Shown one piece after another: positions 1-9,790 of a DNA stretch of 33,363 nucleotides (the stretch's first letter is position 1; each line of letters opens with the position of its first letter). A program made the position numbers and the translations under genes. Origin of the DNA: Alistipes sp. Its GTDB lineage: Bacteria; Bacteroidota; Bacteroidia; Bacteroidales; Rikenellaceae. Where the stretch lies: contig JAIECN010000053.1 of the NCBI GenBank assembly GCA_029068505.1, forward strand, positions 1 to 33,363, given 5' to 3'. The notes beneath the pieces are model-generated. The model saw nothing but the letters and a program-made list of their open reading frames with translations, searched no databases and was not told the DNA's origin.

Positions 1-64
1 CTCCCCCTCCCCCCCCCGCGCTGATCAGGTGTCTCGTGGGCTCGGAGCTGTGTATAAGACACAG
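1..64. other. Non-genomic contig end: poly-C run plus Nextera adapter
   Basis: Bases 1-17 are almost all C. Bases 31-64 match the 34-nt Illumina Nextera read-2 transposase adapter with two mismatches (positions 48 and 60). The 19-bp mosaic end AGATGTGTATAAGAGACAG lies at 46-64. Real genomic sequence therefore starts at about 65. Reading through the adapter adds about twelve artificial residues, including a spurious GTG start at 29, to the first gene. Confidence 0.93.
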
Positions 65-547
65 GCCAAGGAGGGCCAACGGGCCTTGATCGCATTCGGA
101 CTGCTGGACGAACCCGTCGACCACTATGACTACAACGCCGTCATGTACGGCATCGTCGACATCTTCACCTCCGAAGCCCGCATCGTCGGCAGTCAAGAGG
201 AGCTGGACGAAATTCCCGACCACTCGGTACTCGAAGTCGCAAACCAACAATTCGCCGGCGACTGGTTGACCTTGGGCGTGATCTACACGATCGCGGACGA
301 CGAGAAACACGACTTCCACTTGATCGTCAACGACATCGCACCCCAAAACACCGATGCGGCATACCTCGATGTCGAACTGCGCCACGACAGAGGAGGCGAC
401 GAAGAAAAAGCCTACCGCCAAAACTATGTTTCGTTCAACATCCAGGCACTCAAACCGTTACTCGAAGGCAAGAAAGGCGTCAACCTCCGGTACAAGAACG
501 ACAGCAACCAAGACGAATACATCAGAATCGACCGAGATTTCGAATAG
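65..547 (+). CDS. NigD-like protein, 5'-truncated by the contig end
   Basis: About 160 C-terminal residues are present; the start and any lipoprotein signal are missing because the contig begins here. The visible part opens with a GQRALIAFGLL segment followed by a YDYNAVMYGI strand. It continues with GDWLTLGVIYTIADDEKHDF, then ELRHDRGGDEE and YVSFNIQAL, and ends with a VNLRYKNDSNQDEYIRI strand. This order (GQR strand, GDWLT strand, ELRH-x-GD motif, final YxSF strand) resembles the two-domain beta-sandwich NigD-like lipoproteins common in Bacteroidales. Their molecular role is poorly known; NigD itself was linked to bacteriocin immunity. The assignment is from memory of the family pattern and could be wrong. 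A strong terminator follows 20 nt after the stop, so it ends its own transcript. Confidence 0.6.
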   Translation, partial: AKEGQRALIAFGLLDEPVDHYDYNAVMYGIVDIFTSEARIVGSQEELDEIPDHSVLEVANQQFAGDWLTLGVIYTIADDEKHDFHLIVNDIAPQNTDAAYLDVELRHDRGGDEEKAYRQNYVSFNIQALKPLLEGKKGVNLRYKNDSNQDEYIRIDRDFE

Positions 548-567
548 CGGTTTCTTTCCGGGAACAC

Positions 568-598
568 AACGACCTGCTGTAAAGGCAGGTCGTTTTTT
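568..598 (+). terminator. Rho-independent terminator after the NigD-like gene
   Basis: A perfect 10-bp stem, AACGACCTGC (568-577) with GCAGGTCGTT (585-594), encloses a 7-nt loop and runs into six T (593-598). It separates the truncated first gene from ruvB. Confidence 0.9.
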
Positions 599-638
599 GT
601 CTCGCCGACCCAATTCGAGTACGGCTTACCCCCTCCAT

Positions 639-646
639 TATCTTTG
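639..646 (+). promoter_or_regulatory. Possible upstream -7 box for ruvB
   Basis: TATCTTTG matches the Bacteroidota TAnnTTTG -7 element, about 110 nt before ruvB. No good TTTG -33 element lies 19-21 nt upstream, so it is weaker than the box at 746-753. The rest of 599-721 shows nothing else that I can support. Confidence 0.3.
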
Positions 647-721
647 CCCGAAAGGCCCCCTATCCCGGCATAATCAAGCCGGCGTTTCCTTTTTACCCGA
701 TCTTGGGCTTCGTCAAATAAA

Positions 722-753
722 TTTGGCATTGCGCTCGCCTTGCGCTATCTTTG
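722..753 (+). promoter_or_regulatory. ruvB promoter (TTTG-N20-TATCTTTG)
   Basis: TTTG at 722-725 and TATCTTTG at 746-753 are separated by exactly 20 nt, a full match to the Bacteroidota -33/-7 consensus. The ruvB ATG starts only 4 nt after the -7 box, so the transcript should have little or no 5' leader. The 20-nt spacer is 75% identical to the spacer of the promoter at 30655-30686. Confidence 0.85.
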
Positions 754-757
754 CATC

Positions 758-1762
758 ATGTCTATCGTACGCAACACCGAAAGCGATCTCGAATTCGAGA
801 ACAAGATACGCCCGCAGGAGTTGGAAAACTTTTCCGGGCAGGAGAAGATCGTCGAGAACCTGCGCATCTTCATCAAGGCCGCCCTCATGCGGGGCGATTC
901 GTTGGATCACGTCCTGCTCCACGGCCCCCCGGGTCTGGGCAAAACGACCTTGGCCAACATCATCGCCAACGAAATGGGGGCGCAGCTGCGGCTCACCTCC
1001 GGTCCCGTGCTGGACAAGCCGGGCGACCTGGCCGGACTGCTGACGAACCTCAACCCGGGCGACGTGCTTTTCATCGACGAAATCCATCGGTTGAGTCCCA
1101 TCGTCGAGGAGTACCTCTACTCGGCAATGGAAGATTACAAAATCGACATCGTGCTCGACAAAGGGCCGGCCGCCCGGTCGATCCAGATCGAGCTGGCTCC
1201 TTTCACGCTCATCGGCGCCACGACACGCAGCGGCCTGCTTACGTCGCCCCTGCGGGCGCGGTTCGGCATCCAGTGCCACCTGGAGTACTACGACGCCCCC
1301 GTGCTGGCCGGCATCGTCCGCCGCTCGGCCCGTATTCTCGATGTCTCGATCGACGACGACGCGGCGCACGAGGTGGCCCTGCGTTCGCGCGGCACGCCCC
1401 GTATAGCCAATGCGCTGCTGCGCCGCGTGAGGGATTTCGCCATGGTCAAGGGCGAAGGGCATATCGACCTCGAAATCACTCGCTTCGCCCTCTCCGCCCT
1501 GAACATCGACTCGCGCGGTCTCGACCGCATGGACAACAAAATCCTGGGTACGATCATCGAGAAGTTCGGCGGCGGCCCCGTGGGGTTGAACACCGTGGCC
1601 ACAGCCGTGGGCGAGGAAGCCGGCACGATCGAGGAGGTCTACGAACCGTTCCTCATCAAGGAAGGGTTCCTCAACCGCACGCCCCGCGGCCGCGAAGCCA
1701 CCGAACTGGCCTACAAACACCTGGGGTATACCCTCCCGGGATCAGACAACACACTCTTTTAG
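758..1762 (+). CDS. ruvB: Holliday junction branch migration DNA helicase RuvB
   Basis: RuvB is the hexameric AAA+ motor that, with RuvA, drives branch migration of Holliday junctions during recombinational repair. The 334-residue product has the normal family length. Walker A GPPGLGKT is at residues 56-63, the Walker B DEIH at 107-110 and sensor-1 GATTRSG at 153-159. The [18 protein letters not shown] motif of the small ATPase domain follows, then a C-terminal winged helix containing [17 protein letters not shown]. The ATG at 758 is chosen because conserved N-terminal sequence (EFENKIRP) follows directly and the next Met lies inside the ATPase core. It has its own promoter, which places the start codon almost at the transcription start. 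The nitroreductase gene begins 6 nt downstream and is probably co-transcribed. Confidence 0.97.
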   Translation: MSIVRNTESDLEFENKIRPQELENFSGQEKIVENLRIFIKAALMRGDSLDHVLLHGPPGLGKTTLANIIANEMGAQLRLTSGPVLDKPGDLAGLLTNLNPGDVLFIDEIHRLSPIVEEYLYSAMEDYKIDIVLDKGPAARSIQIELAPFTLIGATTRSGLLTSPLRARFGIQCHLEYYDAPVLAGIVRRSARILDVSIDDDAAHEVALRSRGTPRIANALLRRVRDFAMVKGEGHIDLEITRFALSALNIDSRGLDRMDNKILGTIIEKFGGGPVGLNTVATAVGEEAGTIEEVYEPFLIKEGFLNRTPRGREATELAYKHLGYTLPGSDNTLF

Positions 1763-1768
1763 AACATC

Positions 1769-2632
1769 ATGAACCACATCGCAATCGATCCCGAGCGTTG
1801 CATCCGGTGCGGACGATGCGTCAAGGCATGCCCGTCGATGGTCTTCGTGCAAGAGCAGGCCGGCGCTGCCGTAACGGTCGATGCACCGGAGAGTTGCATC
1901 GTCTGCGGCCATTGCGCAGCCGCATGTCCTGCGACCGCCGTGCAGCATTCCGAGTTCCCGCCTGAGAAGATACACCCCGTCGACCGGACGCAGCTGCCCT
2001 CGCCCGAGCAACTCATGCTCTTGTGCAAGGCGCGCCGTTCGAACCGCGCCTTGAGCCGCAAGCCCGTGCCGCAAGATTGCCTCGACCGCATTCTGGAGGC
2101 CGCGCACGCCGCCCCCACGGCCAGCAATCTCCAGCAAGTGAGCTATACCGTGCTGACCGAGCCGGCCGACCTGCGGTTCGTAGTCGAATATACGCTCGGC
2201 TTCTGCCGCCGCATGCTTCGGCTGCTCGAAATGCCGGTGCTCGGCCCGCTCGTCCGCAAATGCGTGAAAGGAGCCGATCGTTACCGCCAGTCTATCCATC
2301 GCCTGCTCGACGAATACGACCGGCTCGGCCGCGACCGCGTGCTGCGCGGTGCCACAGCCTTGATCTTCATCCACACGCCCGCAGGCAGCCGTTTCGGCGC
2401 CATCGACAGCCAACTGGCCTACCAGAACGGCTCGCTGATGGCCGAAGCGCTCGGCGTGAGCCAGATCTATACGGGGTTCGTGCTGACGGCTTCCAACGCC
2501 GACAAAAAGAAGCGGCTGGCCCGGCATTTCGGAATCGAGGGCACCATCCACGCAGGCATGGCGCTCGGCATGCCGGAATTCCAGTTCCCGAACCGTATCG
2601 ACAAAAAACCGATCGACATCGCAAAGAAATAG
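1769..2632 (+). CDS. Nitroreductase-family protein with N-terminal 2x[4Fe-4S] ferredoxin domain
   Basis: This 287-residue fusion begins with two ferredoxin-type cluster motifs, Cys 11/14/17/21 ([12 protein letters not shown]) and Cys 43/46/49/53 ([12 protein letters not shown]). A nitroreductase domain starts near residue 75 with the FMN-contacting RRSNR motif, followed by [10 protein letters not shown]. Such proteins are flavoenzymes fed with electrons by the attached clusters; the substrate cannot be read from sequence. There is no signal peptide, so it is cytoplasmic. The basic stretch between residues 140 and 180, with [16 protein letters not shown], is typical of the anaerobe subgroup. 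It starts 6 nt after ruvB, suggesting one transcript. The link to DNA repair is probably only positional. Confidence 0.9.
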   Translation: MNHIAIDPERCIRCGRCVKACPSMVFVQEQAGAAVTVDAPESCIVCGHCAAACPATAVQHSEFPPEKIHPVDRTQLPSPEQLMLLCKARRSNRALSRKPVPQDCLDRILEAAHAAPTASNLQQVSYTVLTEPADLRFVVEYTLGFCRRMLRLLEMPVLGPLVRKCVKGADRYRQSIHRLLDEYDRLGRDRVLRGATALIFIHTPAGSRFGAIDSQLAYQNGSLMAEALGVSQIYTGFVLTASNADKKKRLARHFGIEGTIHAGMALGMPEFQFPNRIDKKPIDIAKK

Positions 2633-2678
2633 TTCCCGGGCGCGGTATTTGCTTCATGCTACAGCAAAACGACATGGC

Positions 2679-3959
2679 ATGAACTCCATTTCCGACCAAG
2701 AAGCCCTACGCTACCATGGCGAGGGGCGCCCCGGCAAGATCGGCATCGAACCGACCAAACCCAGCCGCACGCCGCACGACCTTTCGCTGGCCTACTCGCC
2801 CGGCGTGGCGGCTCCGGCACGCGCCATTGCGGCCGATCCGGCCGACGCCTACCGCTATACGAACAAAGGCAATCTGGTGGCCGTGCTTTCCAACGGCTCG
2901 GCCGTGCTGGGCCTGGGCGACATCGGGCCGTTGGCCTCCAAACCCGTCATGGAGGGCAAGAGCATGCTTTTCAAGCGTTTCGCCGGAATCGACGCGTTCG
3001 ACATCGAAATCGACGAACACGATCCCGAGGCATTCGTCCGCATGGCCAAGGCCCTCGCCCCCACTTTCGGGGGCATCAATCTGGAGGACATCAAGGCGCC
3101 CGAATGCTTCGAAATCGACCGGCGTCTGCGCGAAGAGCTGGACATTCCGGTGATCCACGACGACCAGCACGGCACGGCGACCATCGTGTCGGCAGCCGTA
3201 ATCAACGGAGCGAAAATAGCAGGAAAAAGCATCGGCAAGCTCCGCATCGTCATCAACGGAGCCGGTGCGGCGGCCATCGCCTGCGCACGTATGTTCTTGA
3301 CTCTGGGCATCCCGCGCGAGCAGATGATCCTCTGCGACAGCCGCGGCGCCGTCACCCGCTACCGCGACGATCTGAATCCGCTCAAGCGCGAATTCGCCAC
3401 CTCGCGCCGTCTCGCCGGCCTGGGCGAAGCGCTGCACGGCGCCGACCTCTTTCTGGGACTCTCCAAGGCCGACGTGCTTACGGTCGAAATGATCCGCACG
3501 ATGGCCGGCAATCCCATCGTTCTGGCACTGGCCAACCCCGATCCCGAAATCGCCTACGACGCGGCTATGCGCTCGCGGCCCGACATCATCTTCGCCACCG
3601 GACGTTCGGACTACCCCAACCAGGTGAACAACGTGCTGGGATTCCCGTTCCTTTTCCGCGGGGCGCTCGACGTGCGCGCCACGCAAATCAACGACGCCAT
3701 GAAACTTGCAGCCGCGCATGCGCTGGCCGAACTGGCCCGACGCCCCGTGCCGGAACATGTGCTGCGCACCTACGGTCTCGAAAAATTGGCGTTCGGCCGC
3801 GGCTGCATCATCCCCAAGCCGCTCGATCCGCGGCTGCTCTCCACGGTTTCGACCGCCGTAGCCCGCGCCGCCGTGGAATCGGGCGTCGCCCGGCAGCCGA
3901 TCGATGACTGGAATGCCTATGCCGAACGCCTGCACGGACTCGAAACCGAATACACATAG
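2679..3959 (+). CDS. NADP-type malic enzyme, short form without phosphotransacetylase domain
   Basis: The enzyme oxidatively decarboxylates malate to pyruvate with a metal ion and NAD(P). The 426-residue product shows the start [15 protein letters not shown], the [20 protein letters not shown] segment, catalytic Lys in [13 protein letters not shown], the metal-binding EDIKAPECF and [10 protein letters not shown] motifs, and an [10 protein letters not shown] dinucleotide fold. A late LANPDPEI motif completes the core. Many Bacteroidota MaeB proteins are about 760 residues with a C-terminal phosphotransacetylase-like domain that acts in acetyl-CoA control; here the protein ends after the malic enzyme core. 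The ATG at 2679 starts a normal family N-terminus; an upstream in-frame TTG at 2649 is less likely. It is followed by a bidirectional terminator and converges with aroB. Confidence 0.93.
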   Translation: MNSISDQEALRYHGEGRPGKIGIEPTKPSRTPHDLSLAYSPGVAAPARAIAADPADAYRYTNKGNLVAVLSNGSAVLGLGDIGPLASKPVMEGKSMLFKRFAGIDAFDIEIDEHDPEAFVRMAKALAPTFGGINLEDIKAPECFEIDRRLREELDIPVIHDDQHGTATIVSAAVINGAKIAGKSIGKLRIVINGAGAAAIACARMFLTLGIPREQMILCDSRGAVTRYRDDLNPLKREFATSRRLAGLGEALHGADLFLGLSKADVLTVEMIRTMAGNPIVLALANPDPEIAYDAAMRSRPDIIFATGRSDYPNQVNNVLGFPFLFRGALDVRATQINDAMKLAAAHALAELARRPVPEHVLRTYGLEKLAFGRGCIIPKPLDPRLLSTVSTAVARAAVESGVARQPIDDWNAYAERLHGLETEYT

Positions 3960-3978
3960 AATATAAGGAACTCTTGAG

Positions 3979-4024
3979 AAAAAATCGCCCCGGCTGCGTC
4001 TGTCGCAACCGGGGCACCCTTTTG
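3979..4024. terminator. Bidirectional terminator between malic enzyme and aroB
   Basis: The stem GCCCCGG (3987-3993) with CCGGGGC (4009-4015) is extended by TGCG/CGCA around a 5-nt loop. The minus strand continues into a T6 run at about 3984-3979, good for ending aroB. The plus strand has only CCCTTTTG, weaker but usable for the malic enzyme transcript. Confidence 0.8.
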
Positions 4025-4072
4025 TTAAAACGTTTTAGCCCGCCTAATTCGTTCCATATCGGGCATCCGTTT

Positions 4073-5092
4073 TCATCCGCTCACTTTTTCGGCGAATTCC
4101 TCCACCGGCATGGGCCGCACCTCGCAATCGCCGATCCCTACGGGCAACACGATGCGCAACACGCCGTCTTCGCTCTTCTTGTCCTTGCCCACCTCGGCGA
4201 GCAGACGTCCGACGGGCACCGGAGGCACAAGATCGAAGCCCAGGGCGCGCAGCAGCCCCACGATGCGATCCCGGTCGGATGCCGACAACACCCCTTCGCG
4301 CACGGCAACGTCGGCGATCATGGCCGTACCCACGGCCACCGCTTCGCCGTGGTTCATCCGCGACGAACACTTCTCGATGGCATGGGCCAGCGTATGGCCC
4401 AAATTGAGCTTGCGCCGCTCGCCCGTTTCACGTTCGTCGCGCTCCACGATGTCGGCCTTCACACGGATCGCCGCCGAAACGGCATCCGCCAGCAGATCGG
4501 TATCCTTGCGCAACGTCTCGAACGAAGTGCGCTCCAGCCGCGCGAAAAGGTCGGCATCGGCGATGATGGCCGTCTTGACCGCCTCGGCCAGTCCGGCCCG
4601 GAACTCGCGGTCGGGCAGCGTGCGCAGAAGCGCCGGATCGCAGATGACGAAATCGGGCTGGCTGAACGTCCCGGCCATGTTCTTGTAACCATCGACATTC
4701 ACGCCGTTCTTTCCGCCGACCGAGGCATCGACCTGCCCCAGCAGCGTGGTCGGCACGAAACCGAACTCCAGCCCGCGCATATAGGTCGACGCGGCGAAAC
4801 CGGCGACATCGGTCACGATGCCGCCGCCCACGGCCAGCACGAACGTCTTGCGGTCGACGCCCAGCTCGATGAAACGCCGGTAGAGCATTTCGACCGTGCG
4901 CAGCGTCTTGTTCTCCTCGCCCAGGCCGATCGCAACCTTGTCGAAAGGCGCGAGCCACGGCGCGAACAGCTTCTCGGTCACGGTGTCGCACACCGCGACC
5001 GTGCGTCCCTCGGGCAAGAGTCCGGGCAGGAGATCGGCCGCCGGGCCTATGTAGATTCCGCTTTGCTCGCGGATGTTGAAAGCAGGCTTCAT
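4073..5092 (-). CDS. aroB: 3-dehydroquinate synthase
   Basis: AroB converts DAHP to 3-dehydroquinate, the second step of the shikimate pathway, using NAD and a divalent metal. The 339-residue protein contains the NAD-site GGGIVTDVAGFAAS, then VPTTLLGQVDASVGGKNGVN with substrate-binding Lys and Asn. It also has the metal ligand region RAGLAEAVKTAII and the zinc-binding NLGHTLAHAIE, with a later MNHGEAVAVG carrying the third ligand. All key residues are present and the length is normal. The Met at 5092 is preferred over longer in-frame extensions to 5164, because the extension would overlap the typA promoter and does not resemble the family N-terminus. It is divergent from typA and ends in the terminator at 3979-4024. 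Confidence 0.96.
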   Translation of the reverse strand: MKPAFNIREQSGIYIGPAADLLPGLLPEGRTVAVCDTVTEKLFAPWLAPFDKVAIGLGEENKTLRTVEMLYRRFIELGVDRKTFVLAVGGGIVTDVAGFAASTYMRGLEFGFVPTTLLGQVDASVGGKNGVNVDGYKNMAGTFSQPDFVICDPALLRTLPDREFRAGLAEAVKTAIIADADLFARLERTSFETLRKDTDLLADAVSAAIRVKADIVERDERETGERRKLNLGHTLAHAIEKCSSRMNHGEAVAVGTAMIADVAVREGVLSASDRDRIVGLLRALGFDLVPPVPVGRLLAEVGKDKKSEDGVLRIVLPVGIGDCEVRPMPVEEFAEKVSG

Positions 5093-5118
5093 GCTTTCCG
5101 ATTTTTTTAAGAAACAGA

Positions 5119-5156
5119 CAAATTTAGCACAATTTACCCGGATTTTGCTACCTTTG
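5119..5156. promoter_or_regulatory. Divergent -7 boxes for aroB and typA
   Basis: On the plus strand TACCTTTG (5149-5156) is a -7 element for typA, whose ATG is at 5176; the -33 element is a poor TTTAG near 5123-5127. On the minus strand TAAATTTG (5126-5119) is a -7 element for aroB, with no clear -33. The boxes lie within 40 bp, so the two promoters occupy overlapping DNA. Confidence 0.55.
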
Positions 5157-5175
5157 CACCACAAAACCCATTTCT

Positions 5176-6978
<1,803 letters not shown>

Positions 6979-6992
6979 AACCGTTCCGTCCC

Positions 6993-7307
6993 ATGTCCCA
7001 TTTCATGCTTTCCCTTTGCGTCGGTGCCGCAGCAGGTGTGCTCGACGTCATTCCGATGATCGCACGGCGGCTCTCGCTGCGCTCGTGTCTCTCGGCGTTC
7101 TGCACCTATCTGTTCGCCGCTGTCATCATCTTCCACAGCGACCTGCCCCGCCTGCCCTGGTGGGCCGACGGCATGGCCGTGACGTTGATGCTGGCTGTGC
7201 CCGTGGTGCTCAACTTCTCCGGCAAGGAGCGCAAGGCTGCACCCATCGTTCTGCTCAACGCATCGGTGTTCGGTTTTCTGATCGCCGTTGCGGAACGTTT
7301 CCTTTAA
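6993..7307 (+). CDS. Small hydrophobic membrane protein of unknown function
   Basis: This 104-residue protein is mostly hydrophobic, with about four membrane-spanning stretches: residues 4-22, 33-47, 62-78 and 84-101. Short polar turns carry RRLSLR and GKERK. The topology recalls small Bacteroidota inner-membrane proteins of four helices, but I do not recognise the family. The ATG at 6993 lies 14 nt behind typA, so it is probably translated from the typA transcript. Codon use and GC content look like the neighbours. No catalytic motif is visible. It is judged real because the hydrophobic pattern with charged turns is coherent over the whole frame and no other frame in 6980-7310 codes convincingly. 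Confidence 0.7.
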   Translation: MSHFMLSLCVGAAAGVLDVIPMIARRLSLRSCLSAFCTYLFAAVIIFHSDLPRLPWWADGMAVTLMLAVPVVLNFSGKERKAAPIVLLNASVFGFLIAVAERFL

Positions 7308-7382
7308 GCCGAGGGCAGAGGAAACCTGCACGAAGTGAATGTGAACGTTTTTTGCAGTAGATCGGATTAAAACCGAAAAACC

Positions 7383-7823
7383 ATGAAAAAGATTGGCATC
7401 GCCTGCGACCATGCAGGCTACGAAATGAAAGAATTTTTGGTCGGATACCTCGACGCCATGGGTTACGAGGTGCTCGACTTCGGCACCCACTCGCCCGAGA
7501 GCGTCGACTATGCCGATTACGCCCATGCGCTGGCCGAAGCGATCGAAAGCGGCGAGGCGGAGCGCGGCATCGGCCTTTGCGGTTCGGGCGAAGGCATGGC
7601 CATGACGCTCAACAAGCACCAGAGCATCCGCGCCGGGCTGTGCTGGAATCCCGAAATCGCCGCACTCATCCGCCAGCACAATGACGCCAACATCCTTGTT
7701 CTGCCGGCCCGCTTCGTCTCCAACGACGAGGCAGTGGCTATGCTCGACGCGTTCCTTTCGGCTTCGTTCGAAGGCGGACGCCACGAGAAGCGCATCGCAA
7801 AAATGGGAGTGAAGAAGTGCTGA
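7383..7823 (+). CDS. rpiB: Ribose-5-phosphate isomerase B
   Basis: RpiB interconverts ribose-5-phosphate and ribulose-5-phosphate in the non-oxidative pentose phosphate pathway. The 146-residue protein is of family length. It has the phosphate-binding CDHAG (residues 8-12), the DFG turn (32-34), the catalytic Cys66 in CGSGEGM (66-72), and His99 in RQHNDANIL. The GSGEG version of the CGTG loop is an accepted variant of the family. Some LacA/RpiB relatives act on other sugar phosphates such as allose-6-phosphate, but no sugar operon surrounds it, so the housekeeping role is more likely. It is 75 nt behind the small membrane protein gene and converges with ispE, 34 nt away. Confidence 0.93.
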   Translation: MKKIGIACDHAGYEMKEFLVGYLDAMGYEVLDFGTHSPESVDYADYAHALAEAIESGEAERGIGLCGSGEGMAMTLNKHQSIRAGLCWNPEIAALIRQHNDANILVLPARFVSNDEAVAMLDAFLSASFEGGRHEKRIAKMGVKKC

Positions 7824-7857
7824 AATCCTGATTTCAGAACGCTACGCAACTTTGAGC

Positions 7858-8673
7858 TTATTCCATCTTGTAAACGTAGGGCGTCTGCGATAGCAGGCGC
7901 CTTGCTTTTTCCGCGTCCTTGAAGAGTCCGAAGACGGCCGAACCGCTGCCCGACATCGACGCATAGAGCGCTCCTGCAGCCAACAAACCCTCCTTGACGG
8001 CCCGGATCGCAGGATGCGCCGCAAAGACCGACGGTTCGAAATCGTTGGTCACCCTCCCCTGCCACTCTGTCACGGAACACTGCAGCCGCTCGGCAAGAGA
8101 CACTTGCGGCACCCGGGGCGTCGCTCCGGCATAGGCTTCGCGGGTCGAAACGCTTTCGTCCGGCTTCACGATGACGAGCCATAGCCCTTTGAGATCAAGC
8201 GGATAAGGAGTCAATATTTCGCCCCTCCCAGTGCAAAGCTGCGGAACGTTGCGCACAAAAAAGGCGGTGTCGCTGCCCAATGCCGCGGCGCAGTCGATCA
8301 ACTCCGCTTCTGACAGATGCAGTCCGAACAGCTTGTCGAGCGCCAGCACGACCGCCGTAGCATCGGACGAACCGCCGCCCAGACCGGCACCGAACGGCAC
8401 CCGCTTGTCGAGCCGGATATCCGCACCGTCGATCCCGTAGCGTTCGTGCATCAGCCGGAACGCCCGAAGGCAGAGGTTCTGTTCGGGCGGACAATCGACG
8501 ACCGTCCCCTCGGTGCGGAATCCGACGCCGGCAGCTGCGCGGCGCGTCACCTCGATTTCGTCGAAAAGACCCGGCACAGGCACCATCACGGTCTCCACGT
8601 CGTGAAAACCGTCATCGCGACGACGCAAGATGTCGAGACCCAGATTTATTTTACAGTTCGCATGCAGAATCAT
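7858..8673 (-). CDS. ispE: 4-diphosphocytidyl-2-C-methyl-D-erythritol kinase
   Basis: IspE phosphorylates CDP-methylerythritol in the MEP (non-mevalonate) isoprenoid pathway; ispD, two steps away in the same pathway, lies at 31990. This GHMP kinase has 271 residues. The N-terminal ANCKINLGLDILRRRDDGFH motif carries the catalytic Lys, with the substrate-binding His at its end. The ATP-binding glycine loop is PFGAGLGGGSSDA, and GSDTAFF gives the catalytic Asp. The C-terminal MSGSGSAVFGLF closes the fold. The start at 8673 lies only 4 nt behind a consensus TACCTTTG box, so the mRNA may be leaderless. It converges with rpiB and is divergent from the GSCFA gene. Confidence 0.96.
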   Translation of the reverse strand: MILHANCKINLGLDILRRRDDGFHDVETVMVPVPGLFDEIEVTRRAAAGVGFRTEGTVVDCPPEQNLCLRAFRLMHERYGIDGADIRLDKRVPFGAGLGGGSSDATAVVLALDKLFGLHLSEAELIDCAAALGSDTAFFVRNVPQLCTGRGEILTPYPLDLKGLWLVIVKPDESVSTREAYAGATPRVPQVSLAERLQCSVTEWQGRVTNDFEPSVFAAHPAIRAVKEGLLAAGALYASMSGSGSAVFGLFKDAEKARRLLSQTPYVYKME

Positions 8674-8677
8674 ACAA

Positions 8678-8703
8678 CAAAGGTAAGAAAATTCGTAATT
8701 TTG
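8678..8703. promoter_or_regulatory. Face-to-face -7 boxes for ispE and the GSCFA gene
   Basis: Minus strand: TACCTTTG (8685-8678), 4 nt before the ispE ATG. Plus strand: TAATTTTG (8696-8703), 75 nt before the GSCFA-protein ATG. Neither has a clear TTTG -33 element at the right distance. The two boxes lie 10 bp apart, so RNA polymerase could hardly occupy both at once. Confidence 0.5.
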
Positions 8704-8778
8704 TACATTGCTTTTTTATAAAACCAGCGTGGCAATCGAGAATATCTTATTGAATTTTCTTATTTCCGAAAATATCCC

Positions 8779-9750
8779 ATGCAATTCCGCACCGAAATAA
8801 AAATCGCGCCGCTCGGCATCCGCCTCGGCTACTCCGACCATATCCTATTGTTCGGTTCGTGTTTCGCCGACGAAATGCGCGAGCGGATGCGGCGAGCGAA
8901 GCTCCGGGCCGCCGGCAACTTCACCGGCCCGTTGTTCAATCCGGCTTCCGTCGCCGCCCTGCTGCGCCGTGCGCAAGAGCCGGCCCGCGCCACGGCCGCC
9001 GAACTGCGGCAGGATGCCGACGGCTGGTGGTTCCACTACGACGCCAATACGCTTTTGAGCGCCCCCGACCCGGACACGGTGCTGCTGCGCTACAACAATG
9101 CGCTGGACACCCTGCGCACGCTCCTGCCGAGTGCCCGCTGCGTCATCGTCACTTTCGGCACAGCCTGGGTCTATCGGCTGCGCGAAGACGGCCGGATCGT
9201 AGCCAACTGCCACAAACAACCCCAGGCGCTCTTCCGACGCGAACGGTTGAGCGTCGAACAGATCGTCGCCGAGTGGTCGGAGCTGCTCGCCGGGCCGCTC
9301 GCCGGCAAGGAGACGATCTTCACGGTCAGCCCCGTGCGCCACATAGGCGACGGAGCGGAAGGCAATTCGCTGAGCAAGGCGACGCTCCGAGTAGCCATCG
9401 CGGAGCTGACCGAACGGTTCGCCCAAGCGCACTATTTCCCGGCCTGCGAAATACTCATGGACGATCTGCGCGACTATCGGTTCTATGCCGACGACCTGGT
9501 GCACCCCTCGCCGCAAGCGGTGGAATATGTGTGGGAGCACTTCGCGCAGGCGGCCCTTGCCGCACCGACGCTCGCCCTGCTGCCCGAAGTCGAACGGCTG
9601 GCCGCCTGCTGCGCCCACCGTCCGCGCCGCCCCGACAGCGAAGCCGACCGCCGGCTGCGTTGCCGCCTGCTCGACCGCATGGCCGAACTGGAACGCACGG
9701 CCGGAATCGATTTTTCACAAGAAATAGCACAACTTTGCGGCGACAGATAA
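8779..9750 (+). CDS. GSCFA domain-containing protein
   Basis: The 323-residue protein begins with a beta strand and the family-defining ILLFGSCFADEMRERMRR motif (residues about 23-40), followed by NFTGPLFNPASVA. Later it carries VTFGTAWVYRL, TVSPVRH and, near residue 235, YRFYADDLVHPS. GSCFA proteins are relatives of SGNH/GDSL hydrolases. The GS at the start would hold the nucleophile Ser, and the final DDxxHPS supplies the Asp-His pair. The physiological substrate is unknown, though cell-envelope carbohydrate esters are often proposed. No signal peptide is present, so it is probably cytoplasmic. It sits 40 nt upstream of the phosphatase-fold gene, which has its own -7 box. Confidence 0.9.
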   Translation: MQFRTEIKIAPLGIRLGYSDHILLFGSCFADEMRERMRRAKLRAAGNFTGPLFNPASVAALLRRAQEPARATAAELRQDADGWWFHYDANTLLSAPDPDTVLLRYNNALDTLRTLLPSARCVIVTFGTAWVYRLREDGRIVANCHKQPQALFRRERLSVEQIVAEWSELLAGPLAGKETIFTVSPVRHIGDGAEGNSLSKATLRVAIAELTERFAQAHYFPACEILMDDLRDYRFYADDLVHPSPQAVEYVWEHFAQAALAAPTLALLPEVERLAACCAHRPRRPDSEADRRLRCRLLDRMAELERTAGIDFSQEIAQLCGDR

Positions 9751-9762
9751 CGTTAAATTTCG

Positions 9763-9770
9763 TATTTTTG
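9763..9770 (+). promoter_or_regulatory. -7 box before the phosphatase-fold gene
   Basis: TATTTTTG fits TAnnTTTG and lies 20 nt before the ATG at 9791. The only TTTG upstream (9734-9737) is 25 nt away, too far for a standard -33, so the promoter may be weak or need an activator. Confidence 0.45.
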
Positions 9771-9790
9771 CCTTTCGGAACATTCGAACG

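Noticed and set aside
7820-7837. Inverted repeat CTGAAAT-CCTG-ATTTCAG at the rpiB stop codon as a terminator
   Set aside because: Stem is weak and no T run follows on either strand; it overlaps the stop codon, so chance is likely.
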